A DNA stretch of 64,000 nt from Treponema sp. Its GTDB lineage: Bacteria; Spirochaetota; Spirochaetia; Treponematales; Treponemataceae. This document shows, piece after piece, positions 24,827-33,965 of this stretch; position 1 is the stretch's first letter; every line of letters begins with the position of its first letter. The position numbers and the translations under genes are program-made. A model generated the notes under the pieces. That model was given only the letters and a program-made list of their open reading frames with translations. It had not been told where the DNA came from and searched no databases. The stretch covers positions 1-64,000 of the forward strand of contig JAHAZA010000070.1 in assembly GCA_018385415.1 (NCBI GenBank), read 5' to 3'.

Positions 24827-26272
24827 ATGAATAAAAAAATTCATATTGAAACATTAGGCTGCAGATTAAACCAAATTGAAAGTGAATCTGTGGCCGCTTT
24901 TTTTTCTGACGATGGTTTCACTGTCGCAATGAAATCAATTACATCTAAAGATAAAGAAGACTCAGACTGTGTTTTGTGTGTTGTGAACACATGCACTGTA
25001 ACTGCAAAGGCAGAGCAGAAGGCACGTCGTATTATTCGACTTCTTCTGAAAAAATATCCATCATCAATTGTCGTTGTAACAGGTTGTTATGCCCAGGTAA
25101 ATAAAGAAGAAATTTCAGCGATTGACGAAAGGGTAGTCGTTTTACCGGGCCGAGTTAAAAGCCGCCTTGCCGATGTTCCATCAATTGTAAGCTCTGTATT
25201 AATTGAATCTGAAAACAATGTGGAATTAATTCAGAAAAAAATTAAAGAACATCTTGAAAGCAAAGTTTTGTTCAAGCCTGTTACAGATACAAGTGAAAAT
25301 CCATTTAAACTTTCAACTGATACATTCCTGCATCATTCAAGATCTTCAATCAAGATCCAGGACGGATGTAACTGCCGTTGTTCTTACTGCGAAATCTGTA
25401 TCGCCAGAGGAAAATCTGTTTCACTTGAAGTTTCAGAAGTGTTGAAGCAGGTTGAGAAATTAATTGCAGCAGGACAAAAAGAAATTGTAATTACTACGGT
25501 TAATATTGCCCAGTATAAATCAGAATATGAAGGTAAGATTGTAGACATTGCAGGTCTTCTTGAAATTCTTTTAAACAAGACAAAAGGTGTTTCTTTCAGA
25601 TTCTCAAGCCTTTATCCACAGATTGTTGATGAAAGACTTTGTGAGCTTATAAAAGATGAAAGAGTTCGTCCACATTTTCATTTATCTGTACAGAGCGGAA
25701 GCGACGAAGTACTTTTGAAAATGAATCGTCCATATAAAGCTCAGGCTGTAATTGATGCATGCAACAGATTAAAGGCTGCAAAGAAAAATCCATATCTTGC
25801 TTGTGACATAATTGCAGGATTTCCTGGTGAAAGGGATGAAGATTTTAAGGCTACAATGAATCTTATAAAAGAATGTGGCTTTACATGGGTTCACGCTTTC
25901 CCATTCAGTCCACGACCTAATACGGTTGCTTTTACAATGAAGCCAAAGGTTCCGGAATTTGTTACAGGCAAAAGAGTCGATGAACTTCTTGAATATTCCT
26001 TTGAAAGTAAAATCAATTATATCAATTCATTGAAGGGAACTGTTCATAAAGCCATTGTTGAGACAAGTCACAATTTAAATGCTCTCAAAATCCGTGATGG
26101 TAAAAAAGTTGTCCATGCAGTAAGTGATAACTTTTTACATTGTGTTGTATTGATTGATGACGGTAAGGAAATTCCTTTTGCTGGTAGTGAAGTGGATGTG
26201 GAAATTGTTTCACCTTTGATTGATGAAATCAAACGCAATGGTGAACAGGAAGTGCTTGCGCGATTGACATAG
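24827..26272 (+). CDS. mtaB: tRNA (N6-threonylcarbamoyladenosine(37)-C2)-methylthiotransferase, MtaB type
   Basis: A 481-residue radical-SAM methylthiotransferase. The N-terminal UPF0004 domain carries three cluster cysteines, C12 (TLGCRLNQ), C56 (NTCTVT) and C87 (TGCYAQ). The radical-SAM cluster is C181-x3-C185-x2-C188. TLGCRLNQ together with the CNCRCSYC variant points to MtaB rather than MiaB or RimO. A C-terminal TRAM-like domain covers the last 80 or so residues. It converts t6A37 to ms2t6A37 in ANN-decoding tRNAs. An extra Cys (C183) inside the SAM motif is not required by the family. It is followed by a bidirectional terminator shared with tRNA-Lys, one of the tRNAs this enzyme modifies. 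Confidence 0.92.
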   Translation: MNKKIHIETLGCRLNQIESESVAAFFSDDGFTVAMKSITSKDKEDSDCVLCVVNTCTVTAKAEQKARRIIRLLLKKYPSSIVVVTGCYAQVNKEEISAIDERVVVLPGRVKSRLADVPSIVSSVLIESENNVELIQKKIKEHLESKVLFKPVTDTSENPFKLSTDTFLHHSRSSIKIQDGCNCRCSYCEICIARGKSVSLEVSEVLKQVEKLIAAGQKEIVITTVNIAQYKSEYEGKIVDIAGLLEILLNKTKGVSFRFSSLYPQIVDERLCELIKDERVRPHFHLSVQSGSDEVLLKMNRPYKAQAVIDACNRLKAAKKNPYLACDIIAGFPGERDEDFKATMNLIKECGFTWVHAFPFSPRPNTVAFTMKPKVPEFVTGKRVDELLEYSFESKINYINSLKGTVHKAIVETSHNLNALKIRDGKKVVHAVSDNFLHCVVLIDDGKEIPFAGSEVDVEIVSPLIDEIKRNGEQEVLARLT

Positions 26273-26341
26273 ATGGTGGGATTTGAACAATTGGGTGATT
26301 AAAAAGATTCCCTGTTAATATAACATGAAATCGAAAACTGT

Positions 26342-26375
26342 AAAAAAAAAGGCTTCTGATTACCAGAAACCTTTT
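26342..26375. terminator. Bidirectional terminator between mtaB and tRNA-Lys
   Basis: GGCTTCTG (26351-26358) pairs with CAGAAACC (26364-26371), with one G-U pair, around a 5-base loop. Nine A residues precede and five T residues follow, so it can stop transcription from both directions. Confidence 0.85.
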
Positions 26376-26377
26376 TG

Positions 26378-26450
26378 TGAGCTACACAGGATTCGAACCT
26401 GTGACCCACGCCTTAAAAGGGCGTTGCTCTACCTACTGAGCTAGTAGCCC
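26378..26450 (-). tRNA. tRNA-Lys (TTT anticodon)
   Basis: Minus-strand cloverleaf. Acceptor GGGCTAC/GTAGCTC with a G2-U71 wobble; D arm GCTC...GAGC; anticodon stem ACGCC/GGCGT with loop CTTTTAA, anticodon TTT; T arm CACAG-GTTCGAA-T-CCTGTG region; discriminator A. CCA is not encoded. Confidence 0.95.
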
Positions 26451-26477
26451 ATCCACTCACTTCGTGAATGTATTAGT

Positions 26478-26506
26478 ACTATATACTTTTGGATAAAACG
26501 TGTCAA
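26478..26506 (-). promoter_or_regulatory. Promoter of tRNA-Lys
   Basis: Minus-strand -35 TTGACA (26501-26506), an exact 17-base spacer, and -10 TATAGT (26478-26483). The tRNA begins 28 bases downstream. Confidence 0.85.
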
Positions 26507-26705
26507 TAACTTTTTGTTTATTTTTTGAATTTTTTTGATTATTTTTACCTTTAATGTGAAATTTGAAATCCAATCTGTGGCGACAATATAAGCCTGAGAA
26601 ATCCTATAAATGTCTAATAGTAACCTTCTGTAAAGATAAGCATTAGACCTTTGAATAAATCTAGGCCATGAAAATTCCTCTTTACCAAAGCCCTACAATC
26701 TCTTC
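26507..26705. other. Intergenic AT-rich stretch without a recognised feature
   Basis: About 200 bases between the divergent tRNA-Lys and phoH promoters. No ORF with a Shine-Dalgarno, no strong hairpin and no repeat were seen. A small RNA cannot be excluded by eye. Confidence 0.5.
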
Positions 26706-26734
26706 TTGACCAACATTTCTACTCAATTTATAAT
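26706..26734 (+). promoter_or_regulatory. Promoter of the phoH-pgpH-ybeY-corC operon
   Basis: TTGACC (26706-26711), a 17-base spacer and TATAAT (26729-26734). The phoH GTG start lies 57 bases further on, preceded by AAGGA. Confidence 0.75.
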
Positions 26735-26790
26735 TATATTATTGAGGAAAATTTACTTTTTCTTAAATCTCGTAGTCTAAAAGGAATTTT

Positions 26791-27780
26791 GTGGAACATT
26801 CGTATACAATTGTTGTGCCTGATACTGGAATATTAACTAAACTCTGTGGCACTAACGATAGCAATTTACGTCTCATTGAACAGCACTTAGGTGTTCCTGT
26901 GTATATGCGGGGAAATGAACTTTCAGTTGAGCAGGATGATCCTCAGGTTCAACAGCAGTTCCGTTTTATCATTGATCGTATTATAGACGAAATCCAGGAT
27001 GGATATGCAGATTCCGAAGATGCTGTTGCTTCCCTTTTAAATACTGACTTAAATCCTGACTATACTCCTACAAAAGCCTTTTTTGATTCTAAACGGCAGC
27101 ACGCTACAATGGACGAAGGTGCAATTATCGTTCCGGGAGCCCAGAAAAAACTTTATCCAAAAACTCAGAATCAGGCAGATTATGTAAAACTTCTTAGAAC
27201 ACATGACATGGTTTTTTGTTCGGGCCCTGCAGGAAGCGGTAAAACATTCCTTGCTGTAGCAGAAGCGTTAAGACTTGTTCTTTCTAAAGAAAAAAAAGGA
27301 ATTATTTTAACTCGTCCAATTGTTGAAGCTGGTGAGAATCTTGGTTTTTTACCAGGTGACCTTGAACAGAAAATCGGACCTTATTTAAGACCACTTTATG
27401 ATTCTATGGAATTCCTTCTTTCTAAAGAAACTGTAAAAAAGTTAATTGAAAATGATATTATCGAAACTGCTCCTTTAGCTTACATGAGGGGGCGTACTTT
27501 AAATGATAGTGTTATCATCCTTGATGAAGCACAAAATACTACATGCGAGCAGATGAAAATGTTCTTGACCCGCATGGGTAACGGATCAAAGGTATTTATT
27601 ACCGGAGATGTAACTCAAATAGACTTACCAAAGAGATGTAAGTCAGGACTTGTTCACGCACTTGATGTCCTTTCGGGGATTGCTGAAATTGGAATGATGC
27701 AGATGACTGGCTCTGATGTTGTAAGAAATCCTCTGGTAAAGAAAATTGTACAGGCGTACGAAAATGCAAAAGACCAATGA
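26791..27780 (+). CDS. PhoH-family ATPase (PhoL type)
   Basis: A 329-residue cytoplasmic ATPase. An N-terminal KH-like region (about 1-80) precedes a P-loop domain: Walker A GPAGSGKTF (about 147-155), GIILTRPIVEAGENLGFLPGD, Walker B VIILDEAQNT and the sensor-like SKVFITGDVTQIDLP. The family includes PhoH/PhoL, helicase-like proteins tied to RNA and ribosome metabolism. The start is GTG with AAGGA six bases upstream. The gene heads the well-known phoH-(HD)-ybeY-corC cluster, consistent with rRNA maturation and ribosome quality control. It overlaps the next gene by 17 bases. Confidence 0.93.
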   Translation: MEHSYTIVVPDTGILTKLCGTNDSNLRLIEQHLGVPVYMRGNELSVEQDDPQVQQQFRFIIDRIIDEIQDGYADSEDAVASLLNTDLNPDYTPTKAFFDSKRQHATMDEGAIIVPGAQKKLYPKTQNQADYVKLLRTHDMVFCSGPAGSGKTFLAVAEALRLVLSKEKKGIILTRPIVEAGENLGFLPGDLEQKIGPYLRPLYDSMEFLLSKETVKKLIENDIIETAPLAYMRGRTLNDSVIILDEAQNTTCEQMKMFLTRMGNGSKVFITGDVTQIDLPKRCKSGLVHALDVLSGIAEIGMMQMTGSDVVRNPLVKKIVQAYENAKDQ

Positions 27781-29518
27781 CACTCAGCCGGTAAATACCG
27801 GTAATTCAAAAAAATCTGATAATTTCTTTCACAAATTAGCTCTTAACTTGAAGAAAGATTATCCTGTTTTAATTCTTTCAGTTGTCGCTTTTATAATATT
27901 AGGAATTATATGTTTCTTAGGTGTTACAAAAAGCTTGACAGTTGCAGCTTTCTCATTGAACGAATATGAAGTAGGCCAGATTGCTGACAGAACTATTGAA
28001 GCTGACAGACCTTTGCCAGCAACTGCAGCGTATCCGTTTGCAATTGGTGATCATGAAAAGATTATCAAGAAAGGATTTGCCATTACAGAAGATGGTTACA
28101 GAAAGCTTGAAAAAATGGCCAATACAAAAGAATATATCGATTACAGAGCTTATGTAGATACATTGCTTTATTTATTCCTTTTAATGATTTTGTGGACATT
28201 GCTTTATTCAAAACCATTACTTGGAAGAAAAGCTGCCTTTAAGGAACTTTTGATTCAGATAATTTTCTTTATTCTGATTTATGGATGTGCAATGTTTGCT
28301 CCAAGAATTCAATTCTTTGCGCGAAGTTCATATCATCTGATTATTGCAATTCCAACTGCATTGTTTATTTTCCTTATTACACTGCTTTTTGGAGAACGAT
28401 CTTCAGTTTTCTTTTCAATCATCGTTTCTCTTGGTGTGTTGAACGCATCAAATTACGATCTGGTTCCTTTCCTGTTTACTCTTGCTGTTTCTTTCAGTTC
28501 TACAAGAATTATCCGTAAAATTGAAACTCGTATTGATATGGTATTTGCATCCCTGGCTGTTGCAGCTTTGAATATTGTTTTTATGTTTATTCTTAAAGTT
28601 TTATTCAATGAAAGCTTTGATGATATTGCATCTGTTATTTTTGCACTTGCAGCAAACGGTTTTATTTCCGGAATTCTTGCCCTCGGTTTTATTACTCCTT
28701 TGGAACAGGTTTTGAACACAGCTTCTGTATTCAGATTGATGGATTTAAGCGATTTGAATAATCCTACAATGCGTAAACTGCTTTTGAATGCTTCTGGTAC
28801 TTATAATCATTCCATGATGGTTGCAACACTTGCTGAAAATGCATGTAAAGAAATTGGTGCTAATTCACTTGTTGCACGAGTTGGTGCTTATTATCACGAT
28901 ATTGGTAAAATGGATCAGAGTGAATATTTTGTTGAAAATCAAAGTGGTCAGAACAAGCATGATGAAATGAATCCATCTCTATCTGTTTCAGTAATCAGAA
29001 GTCATGTTAAGCGTGGTGTAGAAAAAGCGCATCAGCTGCATCTTCCTCCACAGATTATTGATATTATTGCAGAACATCATGGAAACAGTGTAATTGCTTA
29101 TTTTTATAATGTTGAAAAACAGACTAACCCTGATGTTCGTGAAGAAGATTTTTCGTACAACGGAGTTCCTCCAACAACTAAAGAAAGTGCAGTAGTTATG
29201 CTGGCAGATACAGTTGAGGCAGCATGTCGTACTCTTGAAAAGCCTTCTGTATCACGCCTTGATAAGTTCATTCAGCAGTTAATTGCTGCAAAACTTGAAC
29301 ATCATCAGCTTGATAATTGTCCTCTTACATTTAAGGAACTTACAGTTATCCGTGAATCTTTTGTAACAATTCTTGCAGGGTATTATCATTCAAGAATTGA
29401 GTATCCGGATCAGAAAGATCCAGATGCAGAAGAAAAAAAGAAAGCTGATGAAATTCCTTCTTCAAAAAAAGTTGCATCAAAGTTTAAGTCAAAAAAAGAA
29501 GAGAAAAATGGAAAATAA
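27764..29518 (+). CDS. 7TM-HD phosphohydrolase, PgpH/YqfF type, with short sensor domain
   Basis: A 584-residue membrane protein of the family that degrades c-di-AMP. One membrane helix (about 34-55) is followed by an extracytoplasmic segment of only about 75 residues. Next come a block of about seven helices (130-345) and a cytoplasmic HD domain: YNHSMMVATLAENA, YYHDIGKM (metal-binding HD), IIAEHHGNSVIAYFY and VVMLADTVEAACR. In the better-studied Listeria protein the extracytoplasmic 7TMR-HDED domain is several times longer. ATG at 27764 is chosen over TTG at 27746, because the former directly precedes MQKTNDTQ. The C-terminal tail is Lys-rich and overlaps the ybeY start. Confidence 0.9.
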   Translation: MQKTNDTQPVNTGNSKKSDNFFHKLALNLKKDYPVLILSVVAFIILGIICFLGVTKSLTVAAFSLNEYEVGQIADRTIEADRPLPATAAYPFAIGDHEKIIKKGFAITEDGYRKLEKMANTKEYIDYRAYVDTLLYLFLLMILWTLLYSKPLLGRKAAFKELLIQIIFFILIYGCAMFAPRIQFFARSSYHLIIAIPTALFIFLITLLFGERSSVFFSIIVSLGVLNASNYDLVPFLFTLAVSFSSTRIIRKIETRIDMVFASLAVAALNIVFMFILKVLFNESFDDIASVIFALAANGFISGILALGFITPLEQVLNTASVFRLMDLSDLNNPTMRKLLLNASGTYNHSMMVATLAENACKEIGANSLVARVGAYYHDIGKMDQSEYFVENQSGQNKHDEMNPSLSVSVIRSHVKRGVEKAHQLHLPPQIIDIIAEHHGNSVIAYFYNVEKQTNPDVREEDFSYNGVPPTTKESAVVMLADTVEAACRTLEKPSVSRLDKFIQQLIAAKLEHHQLDNCPLTFKELTVIRESFVTILAGYYHSRIEYPDQKDPDAEEKKKADEIPSSKKVASKFKSKKEEKNGK

Positions 29519-29987
29519 AATTTTAATTAGTGTTCAGGAGGAAATGAAAGCTCCTGCGTTTATAGATAATGTTGAAGATTTTGTTCTCAAAGCAATGGAT
29601 AAACTGAAGTTTCACAATGAAGAAGTTTCTATTTTATTCTGTAACAATGAGTATATTCGGGAACTTAATAATAGTTACCGTCAGATTGATTCAGCGACTG
29701 ATGTGCTTTCTTTTGAAAATGATTATGTTTATGAAGAAGACGGTGTAAAATGGACTGCTGTTGGTGATATTGCAATCAGTGTTGAAATGATTGGAGAAAA
29801 TGCAGAGTATTTCAAAACAACACCTAATGCTGAATTGAAAAGACTTTTAGTTCATGGTCTTCTGCATTTAAATGGAATGGATCATGGTGAAGAGCATATT
29901 GAATCTGGTGTTGAACCTGAATGTGAAATGCTTGTTCTTCAGGAAAAACTGTTGAAAGAATTAGATAGTGAAATTGTAATTAAATAA
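29508..29987 (+). CDS. ybeY: Endoribonuclease YbeY
   Basis: A 159-residue single-domain rRNA-processing endonuclease. The metal site is HGLLHLNGMDH (HxxxHxxxxxH), preceded by SATDVLSFEN and VGDIAIS, all family hallmarks. It matures the 16S rRNA 3' end and takes part in ribosome quality control. The start at 29508 is chosen because the residues upstream in this frame are a low-complexity overlap with the pgpH tail, while MENKILISVQEE begins the domain. It overlaps pgpH by 11 bases. The neighbours phoH and corC match the cluster found across bacteria. Confidence 0.95.
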   Translation: MENKILISVQEEMKAPAFIDNVEDFVLKAMDKLKFHNEEVSILFCNNEYIRELNNSYRQIDSATDVLSFENDYVYEEDGVKWTAVGDIAISVEMIGENAEYFKTTPNAELKRLLVHGLLHLNGMDHGEEHIESGVEPECEMLVLQEKLLKELDSEIVIK

Positions 29988-30006
29988 AGTTAAGACGGAA
30001 AATTTA

Positions 30007-30819
30007 ATGAGCTTATTTGGTTTTGGTACTAAAAAAAATAAAAAGGAAAATTCTGTAGAATCACAGGAGCAGAAAACAACAGAAGAGCTTCTTGAGGAAG
30101 AAAAAGAAGATATGATTCAGGGAGTTGAAGAACTCTCAACAACTTCTGTAAAAGAAGTAATGATTCCCCGAATTGATGTTGATTTTATCAATATTGAAAC
30201 AGACAGAGCTGAGCTGCTTGAGAAAATAAGTGACAGCGGTCATTCAAGATTCCCTGTTTATAAAGATTCTATCGATAATGTAATAGGAGTGCTTTATGTT
30301 AAGGATCTTATCAGATGCTTTTCTAAAGAGGAACCTTTTGAACTTGAAAAGATAATTCGTAAGGCTTACTTTGTTCCAGAGACAAAAAGAATTGACAGCC
30401 TTTTGCGGGAGTTTAAAAGACGTCATATTCATATTGCAATGGCAGTTGATGAATACGGTGGACTTTCTGGAATTGTGTGCATGGAAGATATCATCGAAGA
30501 GATTGTTGGTGATATTCAGGATGAATTTGATAATGAACGGGACGATATTGTAAGTCTTGGAAAAAATATATGGCTTGTAGATGGTCGTGAAAATCTTTCT
30601 GATTTGAATGAAGAAATTGGTTCAACATTCCCGCAAGAAGAATTCGATACATTAGGTGGATTTGTATTGGATCTTTTCGGAAAGATTCCTGTTAAATATG
30701 AAAAGATGACATGGAATAACTATGATTTTATCATTCAGGATATGGATGTTCATAGAATTGATATGATTAAAGTTGTATGTCATGATAATGAGGGTGGGGA
30801 AAAGGATGAAAAAGATTAA
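30007..30819 (+). CDS. CBS-pair/CorC_HlyC protein (YbeX/TlyC type)
   Basis: A 270-residue protein with an acidic N-terminal tail, two CBS domains (about 55-185: VKEVMIPRIDVDFINIE, DNVIGVLYVKDL, GLSGIVCMEDIIEEIVGDIQDE) and a C-terminal CorC_HlyC domain (about 195-265). No transmembrane DUF21 region is present, so it is cytoplasmic like E. coli YbeX/CorC. Spirochaetal homologues are often called TlyC 'hemolysins', but the domain content supports a nucleotide-sensing, ribosome- or ion-related role rather than a toxin. It lies 19 bases after ybeY, as in E. coli, and overlaps the next gene by 14 bases. Confidence 0.92.
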   Translation: MSLFGFGTKKNKKENSVESQEQKTTEELLEEEKEDMIQGVEELSTTSVKEVMIPRIDVDFINIETDRAELLEKISDSGHSRFPVYKDSIDNVIGVLYVKDLIRCFSKEEPFELEKIIRKAYFVPETKRIDSLLREFKRRHIHIAMAVDEYGGLSGIVCMEDIIEEIVGDIQDEFDNERDDIVSLGKNIWLVDGRENLSDLNEEIGSTFPQEEFDTLGGFVLDLFGKIPVKYEKMTWNNYDFIIQDMDVHRIDMIKVVCHDNEGGEKDEKD

Positions 30820-32962
30820 GATAGCACTGGTGTGCTGTTCACTTTTAATTTTATGCAGTTCTGCTTTTACACAGGTAAATGGCTTTAAGAAAACTACGGC
30901 CTTTGAGCAGACTTCTAAACTGTCAGCATCTGAACTTTACAACATAGGCTATGATTATTTTTTAGAAAAAAACTGGTGGCAGGCTTCTGAAAAATTCCAG
31001 GAAGCTTTACAAAAAAATGAAGCTTACTCTGATGCCTGGTATATGCTTGCAAAATGTTCATATGAAATGAACCAGTTTGATCTTGCAATTGAATATGTTA
31101 GTAAAGCTCAAAAGTATGCCGGTGAAAAATCTGAATATGTAAATTTAAAAGCTTTCTGCTACATCTCTACCGGTAAATTTAAAGATGCAGAAAATATTTT
31201 TAATTCCATTTTAAAACAATACCCAAACGATATTGAAGCAAGATTCGGGCTTGCTGAGCTTGAACTTTTTTCTGGTAAACTTACAGGCGCTGAAGGTCTT
31301 TACAAGGATGCGCTTAAAAGACAGCCATCAAATGTTAAAGCCCTTTTAAGTCTGGCGCTGGTTTCTACAGAACTTGGTAAAAGAGATCTTGCAAAAGATT
31401 ATATAAACAAAGCACTTCAGTCTCATGCAAATAATGAAGAAGTATATTATATAGCTTCGTATCTTGCAGCGATGAGTGGTGATTACACAGATGCTGAGCG
31501 TAAGGCTTTAATGGCAGTTCAGGTAAATGGGAATTATGACAGTGCATATGAACTTTTAGGAACAATTTATTATGCACAGAAAAGATATCAGGATGTTCTA
31601 GATATTGCTGATTTCAGAATTAATCGTAACCGTAATTTAACTCAGGCATGGTATATTAAAGGACTGGCACTTGAAAAACTCGGACGTTTCGAAGAATCAA
31701 TTTCTACATGGGAAAGAGGTCTCGAAATTGATCCTGCTGATGAAATTATGCGAACTGCTTTTGAGCTTTCTGTTCTTCGAAATACAAACATTGAAGATCC
31801 TAGACGTAAAGGATGGGCAACATATCATGTAAAAAAAGGCCAGGAATATCAGAAAAAATATCTTGGGCCTCAGGTTCGATATGAATATCAAACAGCTTTA
31901 AAAATTAATCCTAAAAACAAAACTGCTCGAAATGCTTTTGCACAGATGCTTTATAACGATGGATTCAATGAAAATTATCTTGAGCAGATAAAATTCGTAA
32001 AAGAAAATACAACAGAACCTCAGTTCAAAAATCCTTCTAAACCAACTGATGCAGAAGTTGACAGAAAAATTAAGTATATTCGTCTTTCAGATACCATTGA
32101 AGGATTTGAATCTCTTATGACAAATACAATGGCTCAGAGATGGGATATAAATCCCTTCTACTTAGATAAGACAAGATGGAATATCGGTATCTACTATATG
32201 GAAAAAATTGAACCGATGTATCATTGTGACATTGCTCGTATTGCAGCAAATAATCTTCGCTTAATGTTTCAGGGAATTTCTTCGACTAATGTCAGATTAT
32301 TTCCAGAATCCGTTACAGGTTATGCTGATGCATATAAAAAGGCTCATGATAGAAATCTCGATTATTTTATCATCTTAACTGGTGATGAAACTGACAGGGA
32401 TGTAAAGATAGATGCTGTAATTTATTCGGGAAGAACAGGTACAAAATCTGCAAATTTCTCGATTTACAGAACAGGTAATGAACGTTTTTCGGGTGCACTG
32501 CTTCGTTTAAGAAAAGATATCCTTTCGATTCTTCCAGTCAGAGCAACAATATTAAACAGAAACTTAAATGATATTCTTTTGGATATTGGTAAGTCAGAAG
32601 GAATGATTAAGAATGCTGAGTTTGTTGTTGTACGTAAAGGTGCATTAAAAACAAGTGATACAGGTGTAGGACTTGTATATGATGAACGAGATGCATTGGG
32701 AAAGGTGACGATTACCAAAACATCTGAAGAAATTTCTGAAGGTATTCTTTCTGACACAGGTTTTTATGACAGAGTAAACTCAGGTGATGAACTTGTGCTT
32801 TTAAAATTACCTGATAATAAGGATAAATCAAATCAGAGTGAAACTGCTTTGGATACAGCACCTCAGGCTGAACAGGAAACAAAACCAAGTTCACTTAAAG
32901 GTGCCGATCTGGAAATTACCAGAACTCCATCGCTAATCAGAATGATTAAAGAATTGAATTAA
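30806..32962 (+). CDS. Exported TPR protein with C-terminal domain
   Basis: A 718-residue protein. Signal peptide 1-23 (ending SSAFTQ). From about 30 to 400 it carries roughly nine TPR units (for example AWYMLAKCSYEMNQFDLAIEY, ARFGLAELELFSGKLTGAEG, AYELLGTIYYAQKRYQDVLD, AWYIKGLALEKLGRFEESIS). A second, non-TPR domain of about 250 residues contains DYFIILTGDETDRDVKIDAVIYSGRTG and NDILLDIGKSEGMI. The start at 30806 is set by GGGGAAAAGG just upstream and by the signal peptide. It is the last gene of the phoH operon and overlaps the 3' end of corC. Periplasmic localisation is inferred. Its stop overlaps that of the convergent gene in the shared TTAA. Confidence 0.87.
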   Translation: MKKIKIALVCCSLLILCSSAFTQVNGFKKTTAFEQTSKLSASELYNIGYDYFLEKNWWQASEKFQEALQKNEAYSDAWYMLAKCSYEMNQFDLAIEYVSKAQKYAGEKSEYVNLKAFCYISTGKFKDAENIFNSILKQYPNDIEARFGLAELELFSGKLTGAEGLYKDALKRQPSNVKALLSLALVSTELGKRDLAKDYINKALQSHANNEEVYYIASYLAAMSGDYTDAERKALMAVQVNGNYDSAYELLGTIYYAQKRYQDVLDIADFRINRNRNLTQAWYIKGLALEKLGRFEESISTWERGLEIDPADEIMRTAFELSVLRNTNIEDPRRKGWATYHVKKGQEYQKKYLGPQVRYEYQTALKINPKNKTARNAFAQMLYNDGFNENYLEQIKFVKENTTEPQFKNPSKPTDAEVDRKIKYIRLSDTIEGFESLMTNTMAQRWDINPFYLDKTRWNIGIYYMEKIEPMYHCDIARIAANNLRLMFQGISSTNVRLFPESVTGYADAYKKAHDRNLDYFIILTGDETDRDVKIDAVIYSGRTGTKSANFSIYRTGNERFSGALLRLRKDILSILPVRATILNRNLNDILLDIGKSEGMIKNAEFVVVRKGALKTSDTGVGLVYDERDALGKVTITKTSEEISEGILSDTGFYDRVNSGDELVLLKLPDNKDKSNQSETALDTAPQAEQETKPSSLKGADLEITRTPSLIRMIKELN

Positions 32963-33879
32963 TCTTTTACGGTTATCATATCGAGACTTGAATCAATCCA
33001 TTTCTTGCTCAGTTCAGGAAATTGTTCCTGAACTTGAAGGAACTGGAATACTGCTTTTTCGTATTCTTTAGCAAAGTAGTAGGATTCTCCAAGATAGAAG
33101 GTAGCTCTGCTTGTTACCTCTGGGCTTCTGTGAATGCTTAAAAAATCTGTAAGCTCATCAATGGAAGCTTTAAAGTTTTTCTTAACGAAGGATGATTTTA
33201 ATATTTTGAACAGATAATAATCATCACCACCTTCCGGACAGATCAGATCATTTTCAAATATAAATAATTTTGTAATTCTGTTGCTTGTTCCTGTATATTT
33301 ACTGCCAAGTGTCTTAGCCTGTTCCATAGCTTTAGGGCCAAGAATATTCTGTTTATTCTTTGTTACTTCGATTAATCCTGGAGTAGGAAGTGGAATGTCT
33401 CTCATTTTTTCAGAAGGATCAGGTTCAGGACCTGAAATTTTTTTGTTGTTAGTAGATGGAGGAGTGATTACTTTCTCATCTGTATTTGCTGTGGCAACTC
33501 TTGCGCCGTTTACAGTGGTGTTTACTGATGGAAGAATAACATTGTATGTACCATTTGTTGTTGTACAGATGATGCAGAAATAATATTCACGGGAATCACT
33601 CAGTGTGTCCATGTATGTAAATGTTTCGGAATCCAGCTTTATTAATGGTTTTAAAGTTGAAAGCTGCTGTGATGATGTAATTGGCTTAATATCACGGAAA
33701 ATCAAAAATCCTGTGATTTCAGGAGTTGAGTTTTGTGGAGCCTTCCAGGTTAATTTTATTGTTTTATTAGATTTGGGAATTGCATTAATTTCTGAAACAA
33801 CAGGTCTTGATGACTGAGCAAAAAATAATGAGCAAGTCATAAAGAAAGTTAATAAAGCTAAGATTTTTTTCATTTTCAT
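32959..33879 (-). CDS. Exported protein with fibronectin-III-like and TPR-like domains
   Basis: A 306-residue protein. Signal peptide 1-21 (MKMKKILALLTFF...FFAQ). Residues 24-118 have the pattern of a fibronectin type III domain (VSEINAIPKSNKTIKLTWKAP, ITGFLIFRD, TYMDTLSDSREYYFCI). A Pro/Asn/Thr-rich linker follows, then a C-terminal helical TPR-like region (ATFYLGESYYFAKEYEKAVFQFLQV). Likely periplasmic or surface lipid-free; the family is not recognised. It is a single gene, divergent from prfB and overlapping the convergent TPR gene by four bases at the stops. Confidence 0.8.
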   Translation of the reverse strand: MKMKKILALLTFFMTCSLFFAQSSRPVVSEINAIPKSNKTIKLTWKAPQNSTPEITGFLIFRDIKPITSSQQLSTLKPLIKLDSETFTYMDTLSDSREYYFCIICTTTNGTYNVILPSVNTTVNGARVATANTDEKVITPPSTNNKKISGPEPDPSEKMRDIPLPTPGLIEVTKNKQNILGPKAMEQAKTLGSKYTGTSNRITKLFIFENDLICPEGGDDYYLFKILKSSFVKKNFKASIDELTDFLSIHRSPEVTSRATFYLGESYYFAKEYEKAVFQFLQVQEQFPELSKKWIDSSLDMITVKD

Positions 33880-33909
33880 ACTATATATTGTATAATCATT
33901 TCAACTTAT

Positions 33910-33938
33910 TTGACAAGATACATTGTTTAATTTATTCT
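33910..33938 (+). promoter_or_regulatory. Promoter of prfB and the downstream genes
   Basis: TTGACA (33910-33915), a 17-base spacer and TATTCT (33933-33938). prfB begins 27 bases downstream, with AAGGA as Shine-Dalgarno. Confidence 0.65.
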
Positions 33939-33965
33939 ATTACAAAAGATTTAAGGAAATTAGCC

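Noticed and set aside
29373..29507. An extended N-terminus for YbeY
   Set aside because: The extra 45 residues are the Lys-rich pgpH tail read in another frame; the YbeY domain begins at 29508.
30007..30819. A hemolysin toxin (TlyC) role for the CBS/CorC protein
   Set aside because: No signal peptide, membrane or pore-forming feature is present; the gene sits in the conserved phoH-ybeY-corC cluster.
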